Source: Hyphomonas sp. (lineage in GTDB: Bacteria; Pseudomonadota; Alphaproteobacteria; Caulobacterales; Hyphomonadaceae). Taken from it: a DNA stretch of 62,156 nt. The notes under the pieces were generated by a model. That model did not search any database. It was not told the DNA's origin and was given only the letters and a program-made list of their open reading frames with translations. A program made the translations under genes and the position numbers. Of this stretch, positions 15,609 through 26,100 are shown one piece after another. The stretch is from positions 1 to 62,156 of the forward strand of contig NZ_PNMA01000023.1 of the NCBI RefSeq assembly GCF_013823385.1. Direction: 5' to 3'. Numbering within the stretch: the first letter of the stretch is position 1; each line of letters begins with the position of its first letter.

Positions 15609-18600
15609 ACAATATTCGTGCGCTTTTCGTCGGCGATGGTCCGCTATTGCTGCAATGTCTTGATGCTTATGTGGCGTCAGGTGGCCAGGTGGCGGCAATC
15701 GTTACTCAGGACGCGGCCATTGCCAGCCATGGCGGAACCGCCGGCCTGCGTGTGCTGGACAAGAGTTCGGTCAATACAGGCGAGCTTGAAGCGCTCGACT
15801 TCGATTATCTTCTCAGTATTGCCAATCTCGACATGCTGCCCGAGGCGTTGCTGAAGCGCGCCGGCAAGATGGCGATCAACTTTCATGATGGCCCCCTGCC
15901 GCGTTATGCGGGCCTGAATGCCACCTCCTGGGCCATTCTGGGCGGCGAGACGAGCCATGGCGTGACCTGGCACGAGATGACGGCCGAGGCGGACATGGGC
16001 GGCATCGTGCAGGCAGCGCCTGTGGTGATGGATCCGAACGATACCGCCTTCAGCCTCAACGCCAAATGTTTCGAGGCGGGCCTTGCTGCCTTCAAGGCGA
16101 TGATCCCTGCGCTGCTGACCGGGAATGTGGCCCTGCGCGCGCAGGAAGGCGAGCGGACTTATTTCGGCCGCTACAAGCGCCCCAAGGCGGCGGCCACGCT
16201 ACGCCTTGATGTGCCGGCCGATCAGACGCTGGCGCTGTCGCGCGCGATGTCGTTCGGTCCGTACACCAACACGCTGTCTTTCCTGAAGCTGTGGACCGGG
16301 CAGCGCGTGCTGCTGGTGGGCGATGTTGAGGCGGCTGGAACGCCGGCTTCCCCCGCGCCGCATGGCACCGTGATGGCACATGAAGAGGATGGCATCCTCG
16401 TCGCTGCCGAAGGTGGCCGGCAGCTGCGTCTTACGGGGCTGACGGACGGGATGGGCGTTGCAATAAAAGCAGCGCAGGCGGATGATCTGCGCCTGGGCAT
16501 GCGCCTGCCGGACCTTTCGGCGGAAGAGATTTCCGAACTGGGGCGCCATACGGTGGCGGCGGCCAAGGCTGAGCCCTTCTGGATGGCGCACAGCGCCCGT
16601 GCCGTTGCCAGCGAAGCGGCGCCCTATCCGCGCGCGATGAAGCCTGCCGACGGCGCGCACAAATTTGTTCTGGATGCCGGCGGCGATCTGGCGCTTGGCC
16701 TGGCGGCGCTGGCCGCCTGGTCTGCGCATGTGGGCGGCGGCGCATCGGCGGCGATCGCGTTCCACGATGCCGCACAATGGGCCGGCCTTGGCCGTTTTGC
16801 CGCATGGTTTACGCCCTGGCGGCCGCTGGTGCTGGATGTGGCGGGCGCAACCCGGGGCGGAGAGCTGGTGGCGCGGGCGCGCGCGCTGGCAGACGCCGCG
16901 AAGGACAAGGCGCCTTTGGCTTGCGACGCTTATATGCGCCGCACCCGTTCTGAGCGGACACAGGGGCGCGCCGATGATTTCACGCTGGCTGTTGCCGTGG
17001 GCAATGAAGCGCCAAAACATCCGAATGCGGATATCATCCTGTGCGCAGGCGATGACGGGCTGACGCTGCATGTGTCTGCCGCCGCGTATGATGCCGATGT
17101 GGCCGGGACGATTGCCGGACATATCAAGACGGCGCTGGCCGCGCTGCGTGATGTGCCGGAGCAGACGCTGACGCAAATGGATGTGCGCCCGGTGGCGGAA
17201 CGTGAGGTTCTGGCGGGCTTTGAGGCTGGGCAGGCGGTGGCCGTGCCGTTTGTTTCGATGCATCAGGGCGTGACCGATCAGGCCGCCCGCACGCCGGACC
17301 GGATTGCGCTGCGCACACGCGACGCCTCCATGACGTATGCGGAGCTTGATGCGGCCTCGACCCTTGTGGCCGAGCAGTTGACCGTTCGCGGCGTTCGCCC
17401 TGGCGAGACCGTGGGCGTGTGCATGAACCGCTCGATCGAGATGGTGGTCGCGCTTCTGGCGGTCCTGAAGACGGGGTGTGCCTATGTGCCGCTGGACCCG
17501 GCCTATCCGGCAGACCGGCTGGACTTCATGCTGGAAGACAGCCAGTCACGTTTCGTGATCATTGACGCGCCGGGCGCGCAGGAGGGTGTACGCGCCCAGC
17601 GTCTGGCGTTCGGTGATCTGCGCGGCGGAGTAGCTGGTGGCTGGCGCCCGGTGGATGTTGGCCCGCAGGATCTGGCCTATCTTATCTATACGTCCGGTTC
17701 GACCGGCCGCCCGAAAGGCGTGAAGGTTCAGCATGGCGCGCTGGCGAACTTTTTCGCGGCGATGGATGTGCGCCTTCCGTACAAGGAGGGGGATACCTGG
17801 CTGGCGGTGACCAGCCCGAACTTCGATATCTCCGTTCTGGAGCTGTTCTGGACGCTGTCGCGCGGGCTGATTGTGGCGCTGCATGGCGCCGAGGCCCGCA
17901 AGGCAAAGCCGTTCAGCCTGTTCTATTTCGCGGCCTCTTCCTCGGCCAATGACGATCAGTACAAGCTGCTGTTTGCGGGCGCGCGGTTTGCCGACGAGAA
18001 TGGCTTTGAGGCCATCTGGACGCCGGAACGCCACTTCCACGACTTTGGCGGCTCCTACCCCAACCCGGCGGTGACGAGCGCGGCGCTGGCTTCTATCACC
18101 AAGCGGGTGCATATCCGCGCGGGCAGCTGTGTGTTGCCGCTGCATCATCCGGTCCGCGTGGCCGAAGACTGGTCGGTTGTGGACAATATCTCGGGCGGGC
18201 GCATCGGCCTGGCCATTGCGACAGGCTGGCAGCCGAACGACTTTGTTCTGGCTCCGGACAATTTTGCCAATCGCAAGGAAACGCTGAACGAGCGGATTGA
18301 TACGCTGAAGCGTCTGTGGCGCGGGGAGGCGGTGCCTTTCGTCAATCCCAATGGGGTTGAGGTTCCGACCCGGACGCAGCCGCGCCCGGTTCAGAAAGAG
18401 CTGCCGATCTGGCTGACGATTGCCAAGGCGCCCGAAGCATTCGAAAGCGCCGGCCGCCAGGGATACAATGTGCTGACCCACCTTCTGGGGATGTCGGTCG
18501 CAGAGCTTGGCGGCAATATCGCCAAGTATCGCGAGGCATGGAAAAAGGCCGGGCATCCGGGCGAAGGCCGCGTGACGCTGATGCTGCATTCCTTCGCGGG

Positions 18601-20155
18601 CGATACCGATGAGGGAGTTCGTGAAGTCGTCCGTGAGCCGATGAAGAATTATTTGCGGACGGCGGTAGACCTTGTGCGCGACGCGGCCTGGACATTCCCG
18701 ACGCTGGTGCAGCGCGGGCAGGCGACGGGCCGCACGGCGCAGGAAGTGATGGACGCAGAGCCGCTGACACCGGAAGAAATGGACGCGCTGCTGGATCACG
18801 CATTCGAGCGGTATTTCCAGACAAGCGGCCTGTTCGGCTCTGTGGAAACCTGCGCCGAGATGGCCCGCCGTGTGCACGCCATTGGCGTCGACGAGATCGG
18901 CTGTCTGGTTGACTTCGGCGTGGATCAGGATCTGGCCATCGACCACCTGCCTTATCTGCGCCGGGTGATGGACCGTGCCGGCGCGATGCCCTCCCATGAA
19001 GGGCGCTACACAGTGGCCGAAGATATCGAGTTCTTCGGAGCGTCGCATCTTCAGTGTACGCCGTCCATGGCGATGATGCTGGGCGGAGAACGGGACAGGC
19101 TGGCCGGGCTGCAGGTGATCTGCGTGGGCGGCGAGGCATTGCCGATGGAACTCGCCAGGTCACTGCGGGCGAATGCGCCTCAGGCAAAACTGTTCAATAT
19201 GTACGGCCCCACTGAAACCACGATCTGGTCGACCATGTGTCATATCGAAGAGGTTGGGAATTTCATTCCGCTCGGCGAGGCGCTGCTGAATACCACATTG
19301 CGCATCGATTCTGCCTCTGGCCATCCCCAGCCGGCGCTGGCCGCCGGCGAATTGCTGATTGGCGGCGATGGCGTAACGCTGGGCTATTGGAACCGTCCGG
19401 AGCTGACGGCGGAGCGTTTCGTGACGCTGGCCGACCGGCCGGGCGAACTGATGTATCGCACCGGCGATCTGGTGCGCCGCCATGCGGACGGGAAACTGGA
19501 ATTCCTTGGGCGGATCGATCATCAGGTTAAGCTGCGTGGTCACCGGATCGAGCTTGGCGAGATCGAGGCGGCGCTGGTTGCCCAGGAAGGGATCAGCCAG
19601 GCGGTTGTGGTCGCGCTGGGCGAGACCAGCGAGAGCAAGCGCCTTGTTGCGTATTGCGTCGTCAAGCCGGGCGTGGATCTGGATACGAAAGCGCTGCGTG
19701 CTGAACTTGCCCAAAGCCTGCCGGAGATCATGGTGCCGGCACATATCGTGGTGCTCAGCGTTCTGCCACTGACACCTAACGGCAAGATCGACCGCAAGGC
19801 GCTTCCGGCGCCGGAAGCGGTGGTGCAGGGCGCGGTGGAGACGCCGACCGACGAGGTGGAACAGAAGCTGGCGGCCCTTTGGGGTGAACTGCTTGGCCTG
19901 CCGGCGGTGGACGTGAATGCCAATTTCTTCGATCTTGGTGGACATTCCCTGCTCGCCTTCCAGATGCTGCGCCGTGTGCAGAGTGAATTCTCCGGCGGCG
20001 TGACGATTACGGATGTCTTCCGTTTCCCGACTGTGCGCACGCTTGCGGCCCGTATCCGGGGCGGCGGGGGCGATGATAAGGACAAGCCGAACACGGGCAT
20101 CGGCCGGGCGCAGGCGCGCCTTGCCGCGCGCCGCCGTGATCCTGCTGGGGCTTGA
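15605..20155 (+). CDS. NRPS: formyltransferase - C remnant - A domain with inserted luciferase-like monooxygenase - PCP
   Basis: 1516 residues. Residues 1-180 are a formyltransferase with INFHDGPLPRYAGLNA and EADMGG (Asn92, His94 and Asp130 match the catalytic triad), followed by its C-terminal subdomain to about 300. Residues 330-540 resemble only the C-terminal half of a condensation domain; HHxxxDG is absent. An adenylation domain starts near 560: A3 LIYTSGSTGRPKG, A4 NFDIS at 739. Between A4 and A5 sits a luciferase-like monooxygenase of the MupA/Atu3671 type (about 767-1129, FADENGFEAIWTPERHFHDF). The A domain resumes with A5 NMYGPTETT, A7 YRTGDL, A8 GRIDHQVKLRGHRIELGEIE and A10 NGKIDR. 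The PCP Ser is Ser1448 in LGGHSLL. Expected role: activate, N-formylate and oxidise an amino acid (code glycine-like) on the PCP. GTG start coupled to the leader. Confidence 0.93.
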   Translation: MNNIRALFVGDGPLLLQCLDAYVASGGQVAAIVTQDAAIASHGGTAGLRVLDKSSVNTGELEALDFDYLLSIANLDMLPEALLKRAGKMAINFHDGPLPRYAGLNATSWAILGGETSHGVTWHEMTAEADMGGIVQAAPVVMDPNDTAFSLNAKCFEAGLAAFKAMIPALLTGNVALRAQEGERTYFGRYKRPKAAATLRLDVPADQTLALSRAMSFGPYTNTLSFLKLWTGQRVLLVGDVEAAGTPASPAPHGTVMAHEEDGILVAAEGGRQLRLTGLTDGMGVAIKAAQADDLRLGMRLPDLSAEEISELGRHTVAAAKAEPFWMAHSARAVASEAAPYPRAMKPADGAHKFVLDAGGDLALGLAALAAWSAHVGGGASAAIAFHDAAQWAGLGRFAAWFTPWRPLVLDVAGATRGGELVARARALADAAKDKAPLACDAYMRRTRSERTQGRADDFTLAVAVGNEAPKHPNADIILCAGDDGLTLHVSAAAYDADVAGTIAGHIKTALAALRDVPEQTLTQMDVRPVAEREVLAGFEAGQAVAVPFVSMHQGVTDQAARTPDRIALRTRDASMTYAELDAASTLVAEQLTVRGVRPGETVGVCMNRSIEMVVALLAVLKTGCAYVPLDPAYPADRLDFMLEDSQSRFVIIDAPGAQEGVRAQRLAFGDLRGGVAGGWRPVDVGPQDLAYLIYTSGSTGRPKGVKVQHGALANFFAAMDVRLPYKEGDTWLAVTSPNFDISVLELFWTLSRGLIVALHGAEARKAKPFSLFYFAASSSANDDQYKLLFAGARFADENGFEAIWTPERHFHDFGGSYPNPAVTSAALASITKRVHIRAGSCVLPLHHPVRVAEDWSVVDNISGGRIGLAIATGWQPNDFVLAPDNFANRKETLNERIDTLKRLWRGEAVPFVNPNGVEVPTRTQPRPVQKELPIWLTIAKAPEAFESAGRQGYNVLTHLLGMSVAELGGNIAKYREAWKKAGHPGEGRVTLMLHSFAGDTDEGVREVVREPMKNYLRTAVDLVRDAAWTFPTLVQRGQATGRTAQEVMDAEPLTPEEMDALLDHAFERYFQTSGLFGSVETCAEMARRVHAIGVDEIGCLVDFGVDQDLAIDHLPYLRRVMDRAGAMPSHEGRYTVAEDIEFFGASHLQCTPSMAMMLGGERDRLAGLQVICVGGEALPMELARSLRANAPQAKLFNMYGPTETTIWSTMCHIEEVGNFIPLGEALLNTTLRIDSASGHPQPALAAGELLIGGDGVTLGYWNRPELTAERFVTLADRPGELMYRTGDLVRRHADGKLEFLGRIDHQVKLRGHRIELGEIEAALVAQEGISQAVVVALGETSESKRLVAYCVVKPGVDLDTKALRAELAQSLPEIMVPAHIVVLSVLPLTPNGKIDRKALPAPEAVVQGAVETPTDEVEQKLAALWGELLGLPAVDVNANFFDLGGHSLLAFQMLRRVQSEFSGGVTITDVFRFPTVRTLAARIRGGGGDDKDKPNTGIGRAQARLAARRRDPAGA

Positions 20156-20160
20156 TCGCA

Positions 20161-23100
20161 ATGGCGGATGAGAACAGCATTGCCATCGTTGGCATGGCCG
20201 GGCATTTTCCCGGCGCGCGATCGGTGCGGGAATACTGGTCCATGCTGGAAGCCGGGCGGGACGCGACCCGTTGGCTGACACCGGAGGAGTTGCTGGCGGC
20301 GGGGGAATCTTTCTCCGCCATCCAGGACCCGCGCTATATCCGGGCGACGATGGCCCTGCCGGACATGGAAATGTTCGATGCCGGTTTCTTCGGGTTCAGC
20401 CCTCGGGAAGCGGCGATCCTCGATCCGCAGCACCGCCACTTCCTGGAGTGCTGCTGGGAAGCGCTCGAAGATGCAGGCCATATGCCTGCGGACGAATTTG
20501 ACGGCGCTGTCGGCGTATTCGGCGGATGCGGGATGCAGGCTTATCTGGCCTTCAACCTGCTGAGCAATCCGGAGCTGGTGGAGAGCGAGGGCATGTTCCT
20601 TCTCCGCCATACCGGCAATGACAAGGACTTCCTGACAACGCGGGTGTCTTACCTTTTGAACTTGCATGGCCCCAGCATCGGCATCCAGACGGCGTGTTCC
20701 ACATCTCTGGTGGCGATCCATATGGCAGTGCAGAGCCTTCTGGCGCGCGAATGTGATATGGCGCTGGCGGGCGGGGCGAGCATCGATCTGCCCCATGGCC
20801 GGGGTTATCGGTATGCGGAAGGAGAGATTCTGTCCTCGACAGGCCGTTGCCGCGCCTTTGACGATGAGGCTGATGGCACGCTGTTTGGCAGCGGGGCCGC
20901 TGTGGTGGCGCTCCGGCGGCTGGACGACGCCCTGCGCGACGGCGACAATATCCATGCGGTGATCCTTGGCTCAGCCATCAATAATGATGGCGCGCGCAAA
21001 GCCGGCTATCTTGCGCCGAGCATTGACGGGCAGGCCATGGCGGCGGCCGAAGCGCTGGCGATTGCCGGCGTTGATCCGGGTAGTGTTGATTACATCGAAG
21101 CGCATGGCACCGGCACGCTGGTGGGCGACCCCATCGAGCTGTCTGCACTTCAGCAGGTCTATGGCGATGCTGCGCCCGGGTCTATCGGGATCGGCTCTGT
21201 AAAGACGAATATCGGCCACCTGGATACCGCGGCAGGCATTGCCTCCCTGATCAAGGTTGTGCTGGCGATGCGCGGCGAGAAGCTGCCCGCAACGCTCAAT
21301 TTTTCCAAGCCCAACAGCCGCTTTGACTTCGCGCGCAGCCCGTTCAGGGTGGTGGGGCAGCAGAAGGAATGGCGCCGCAATGCCAGGCCGCGCCGGGCGA
21401 GCGTCAACTCTCTGGGCGTTGGCGGAACAAACGCGCATGTTGTGATCGAGGAGCCGCCTGTGCGCGCGCCCGTGATAGCGTCGGGGCCGCAGATCATCAC
21501 GTTGTCTGCCAAGACGCGGGTTTCGCTTGAGGGGCTGGTCGCCAAATGGCAGGACTTTGCCGAAACGCCGGGTCCGGATTTCTGCATCGCCAACTCGGCG
21601 TTTACAGTGCAGACTGGCCGCAAACACTTTGCGCACCGGGCAACCGTTGTGGCTTCCAATGCGCAGGAGCTGGCCGAGCAGCTTTCTCCCAACGGCGCCT
21701 GGCGGCGCACGGCAGCCATTGCGAAGGAAACCAAGCCACGGATCGTTTTCATGTTCCCTGGCGGCGGCGCGCAGTATCCCAACGCGGCGCGTTCGCTTTA
21801 CGAGAACAATCCGGTTTTCCGAAGCGCTGCGGAAGCCTGCTTCAGGGTACTTGATGCGGAACTGGCAAAGGAAATCCGTAGCCTGATGTTTGAATCCACG
21901 GATTTCAAACAGGGCTCGATGGCCCTGGAGCGGCCAACCTACTCCCTTCTGGCGGTGTTCATCGTGGAATATGCGCTTTCCAAGCTCTGGGAAAGCTGGG
22001 GCGTGACGCCCGATGCCGTGATCGGCCACAGCGCGGGCGAGTATGCCGCAGCGGTGCTTGCCGGCATCATGTCGCTGGAGGACGCAATCGGTATCGTTCT
22101 TGTGCGCGGCGAGGTTTTCGAGACCGCGCCAGCCGGCGGCATGATCAGCGTTCAGGATGATGAAGCGCGTGTGCGCGCGCTGATCGGCGAGGAGCTGGAT
22201 ATCGCGGTGCTAAATTCACCGCAGGTGACCGTCGTATCCGGCGCCGACGCGCCGCTCGCGGCGTTTTCAAAACGTCTTGAGGCGGAGGGTATCAAGCATG
22301 CCCCGGTTCGCATCAAGGTGGCGGCGCATTCCCGTATGCTGGACAGCGGGCTCGCGCGATTCCGCGCGCGGCTCGACAAGGCAAAACTGTCTGCGCCGAA
22401 GATCGAGTTCATCAACAATCTGGTGGGCGCGCCGGGCAATCCGCAGGAGCTTGCGACCTCAGACTACTGGGTAAGCCATCTGCGTGGATGTGTCCGGTTT
22501 GCGGATGGCTTGTCGGCCGCGCTGTCAAAGCCTGAGACAATTCTGGTCGAGATCGGTCCCGGACAGGCGCTGTGCGCGCTGGCGGGCCTTGCGCAGGCGG
22601 AGCATTCCCCGCGCGGCGTTGTGGCGAGCTTGCCAACAGCGGTTGAGCCGCTGGATGCCGAGGCCTATGCGCTGTCGGCGTTCGGCCATCTCTGGTCGCT
22701 GGGTGTGCCGGTCGATTTTGCGCGTGTGCGGAAGGGAGAAGGTCAACGCAAGGCGTCGGTGCCGACTTATGCGTTCGAGCGTCAGCGCCATTGGATCGAG
22801 CCGGGCAAGGGCAAGGCGACGGCCGAAGCGGATGGGCCGCAGATTTTCCGGGCGTCGGATGTAAAGGACTGGTTTGAGGCCCGTGTCTATGTTGCGGCGC
22901 CGGCGGAAACCGCCACACATGGCGCGCGCACGCATATCGTGTTCAGTGACGGCAGCGATTTTTCTGCTGAGGCTATCAGCCGGTTGCGGGCGCGGGGTGA
23001 TACCTGTGTTGTCGTGCGTCATGATCCGGGTGCGGCGGAGCCACGGCAGATCGAGGGCGACTTTGCATTTGACGCGAGCGCGCCGGATTATTCCGCGCTG

Positions 23101-26100
23101 GTCGACGACCTATCCAAAGCCGTTGAGACCCCGGATTCCGTCGTATTCCTGTGGCCGCTTGTCTTCGCGGGTAAGGCGGATTCCTTCGGCGCGTTTGAGG
23201 CAAGCTTTGCCCTGGCAAAGGCGCTCCAACTTTCCGGATGGGCCGAGCACGCACATTTCATTGCCGCGACGCAGAATGCCCTCGCCAATGAGGCGGGGGA
23301 CGCCTGTGACGCGATGCAGGCGGGCGTTCTCGGGCCGTGGCGCATGTTGAGCGCCGAGCAATCGGGCGTGCGGGCGCGCATCGTTGATTTCGATGCCGCC
23401 GATGACGATGCCGCGCGAGCTGAAGCACTCGTCAGTGAGCTGAATTCAGATGGGGGATCCGCAGTGACCGCCTGGCGCGATGGCCAGCGATTTGCTCCAT
23501 CATTGAAGCGTGAGGCTGGGGCGCAGGTGCCTTCGCCGCTGCGGGAGAAGGGCGTTTATCTGATCACGGGTGGTTTGGGCGGCATTGGTCTCGAACTCGC
23601 GCGATACCTCGCCGGGGCGGTGAACGCCAGGCTGGTGCTGACCGGGCGGACGCCGGCGCCGCCGCGCGAAAGCTGGAGCCGATTGGCGGCGGGATGGGGA
23701 GCGCCTGCGGATGTGGCGCGGGCGCGCGACCTGCTGGCGCTGGAAGAACTCGGCGGGGAAGTGCTGGTTGTGGCCGCTGACGTTGCCGATGAGGCGGCAA
23801 TGGACGCCGTTATGATGCAAGCGCAGGAGCGGTTCGGCGCGGTGAACGGAGTTTTCCACGCGGCGGGCATGATTGATGACGCGCCAATGGCAATGAAATC
23901 TCTGGACGAGGCGCGCCGCGTCCTTTCTGCCAAGGCGGAAGGGGCGCGCGTGCTGGACCGTCTGTTGCCGGATGGAACGCTGGATGTGTTCGCGGTATTC
24001 TCCTCGACCAGCGTGCTTATCACGCCGCCCGGGCAGAGCGACTATGTGGCGGGCAATGCAATTGCCGAAGCCGTTGCTGCTTCGCGCAGGGATGGCATGG
24101 TCATCACTTGGGGGCTCTGGGCCGATATCGGCATGGCAAAACGCGCGGCCGACGCCAGCGCGGTTGGTAATGCCGGCGGTGTGCACCCGCTGCTGGGCGC
24201 CCGGCAGGAAACGAAGGACGGAACGCTGCAGTTTGCCGAAACCTATTCGGAGGCAACCCTCTGGACACTGAGCGAACACAGGATCGGCGACATCGCGGTG
24301 CTTCCCGGTGCGGCTTATGTCGAGATTGCGAGTGCGGCCGCGCTGAGCGCGGGTCTGGGGGATGCGATCGAGATCAGCCAGCTGAGCTATGTTGCGCCGC
24401 TGGCGATCCGGCCTCGCCAATCCCGGCAGGTGCGCACAACGCTTACGCCGCTGGAAGATGATGGCTTCCGGATCGAGGTGGAGAGCCGGGCGCATGCCGG
24501 TGAGACATGGCTGCTGCATTTCGATGCGCAGCTGGCAAAGCGTACATCTGCGGCGAGCCCTGTCGCTGCGGCTTCCTGTGGCACGGTGCTGGGTGCCGAC
24601 CGCCTGACACTGACCGAGCGCGGGGTGAGCTTTGGGCCACGCTGGAGCAATGTCGCGCGCGCGGCCACAGGCGAGGGCGCCGTCAGCGCGAGTTTCGCCC
24701 TGCCGAAAGCGTTCGCGGCCGACCTGAAAACATATCGCATCCACCCGGCCCTGTTCGACACGAGTTTTGCGGCAGGTCTCTTCCTGCTGGATAATGATGT
24801 AAAGCGCGGCGTGTTTGCGCCGGTATCGATTGGAGCGGTGCGTGTTTTCGGCGCCCTTTCGGGCGAGTTTTCGGCGGAAAGCCGGATGACTTCGCAGAGC
24901 GATGACGCAGCCACCTTTGATGTGGACCTTGTGGACAAGAGTGGCGCAGTGTTGCTTGAAATCCAGGGCGCGTCGTTCAAACGCGTGACTTTTGGCGGAG
25001 AAATCCCAGCGGTTCCGGATCTTTCGGCGCCCATACGGGACCGTCTGTTGACGGAAGGTATCCGGGCGGCAGAAGCGCAGGCAATGTTTGCGCAACTCTT
25101 CGTTCAGGGCGAGCGGTCATTCGTTGTGTCGCCAGTTTCTGTTGGGCAGATCCTGCTGGCAACCAATGGGCCTGCCACGGCAGCAAAGTCCACATCTTCG
25201 GAAAACCGGGTGATGACCGCAGGCGACCCGGTGGAGCAGCGTCTTGCGCAGATGTGCTCGGAAATTCTCGGAGTTGAGACGCTGGGTCTTGATGAGGAGT
25301 TCCTGTCTTATGGCGGAGGATCGCTGACGGGTGTGCGTCTGTTTGCGCGTATCCGGCGCGAGATGGGCGTGGAACTGGCCCTGAGCGCGCTGTTGCAGGC
25401 GCCGACGATCCGCACGCTGGCTGTGATTGTCCGGGAAAAAATGCCCGAGCAATCCCAAGAAACAGTCGCAAAAGAAGAGCCGGCGGCAGAACCTGCCGCG
25501 AACGCGCCCGAGCCAAAGAAGAAATCTGAAGCGGCAAAACCACCCGCCGCCAAACCGCCGGGGAAAAGCCGCTGGACGCCGCTGGTGCGGATGGCGCCGG
25601 GGGCGCCGGGCGTGAAGCCGGTTTTCCTCATCCATGGGGCCGGCGGCAACATCCTGTGGTTCAAGCCTCTCGCGGACCGCCTGCGCGGCGATACGCCCAT
25701 CTACGGGATAGAGGCCCAGGGCATTGATGGATCACTGCCGTTCCTGGAATCGGTGGAAGAGATGGCGGAGCTTTACATTCGCCATATACTGACGGTCGAT
25801 CCCCAAGGGCCTTACCGGTTGGTCGGCTATTCCGGCGGCGGCGTAATTGCGGTCGAGATGGCGCATCAGCTGCGGCGCAGCGGCCGTAAGGTCGAACTTC
25901 TCGCGATGCTGGACACGTTGGCCCCGCAGGAAGCCTCCACGCCGCTCAGCCTTGCCAACAAGATTGGTATGCTGACGAAGCTGGATGGGGCCTATCTGGC
26001 GCGGCGGATGGCCCATCATGGCGGGCGTCTGAAGGAAAAGATCCAGGCGAAGCTTGCCGGGAATGGCGAGCATCAGGGAAAATCGCAGATCGAGCTGCTG

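Noticed and set aside
17546..19048. A 500-codon minus-strand frame opposite the NRPS
   Set aside because: Shadow of the monooxygenase-A domain region, which is strongly supported on the other strand.
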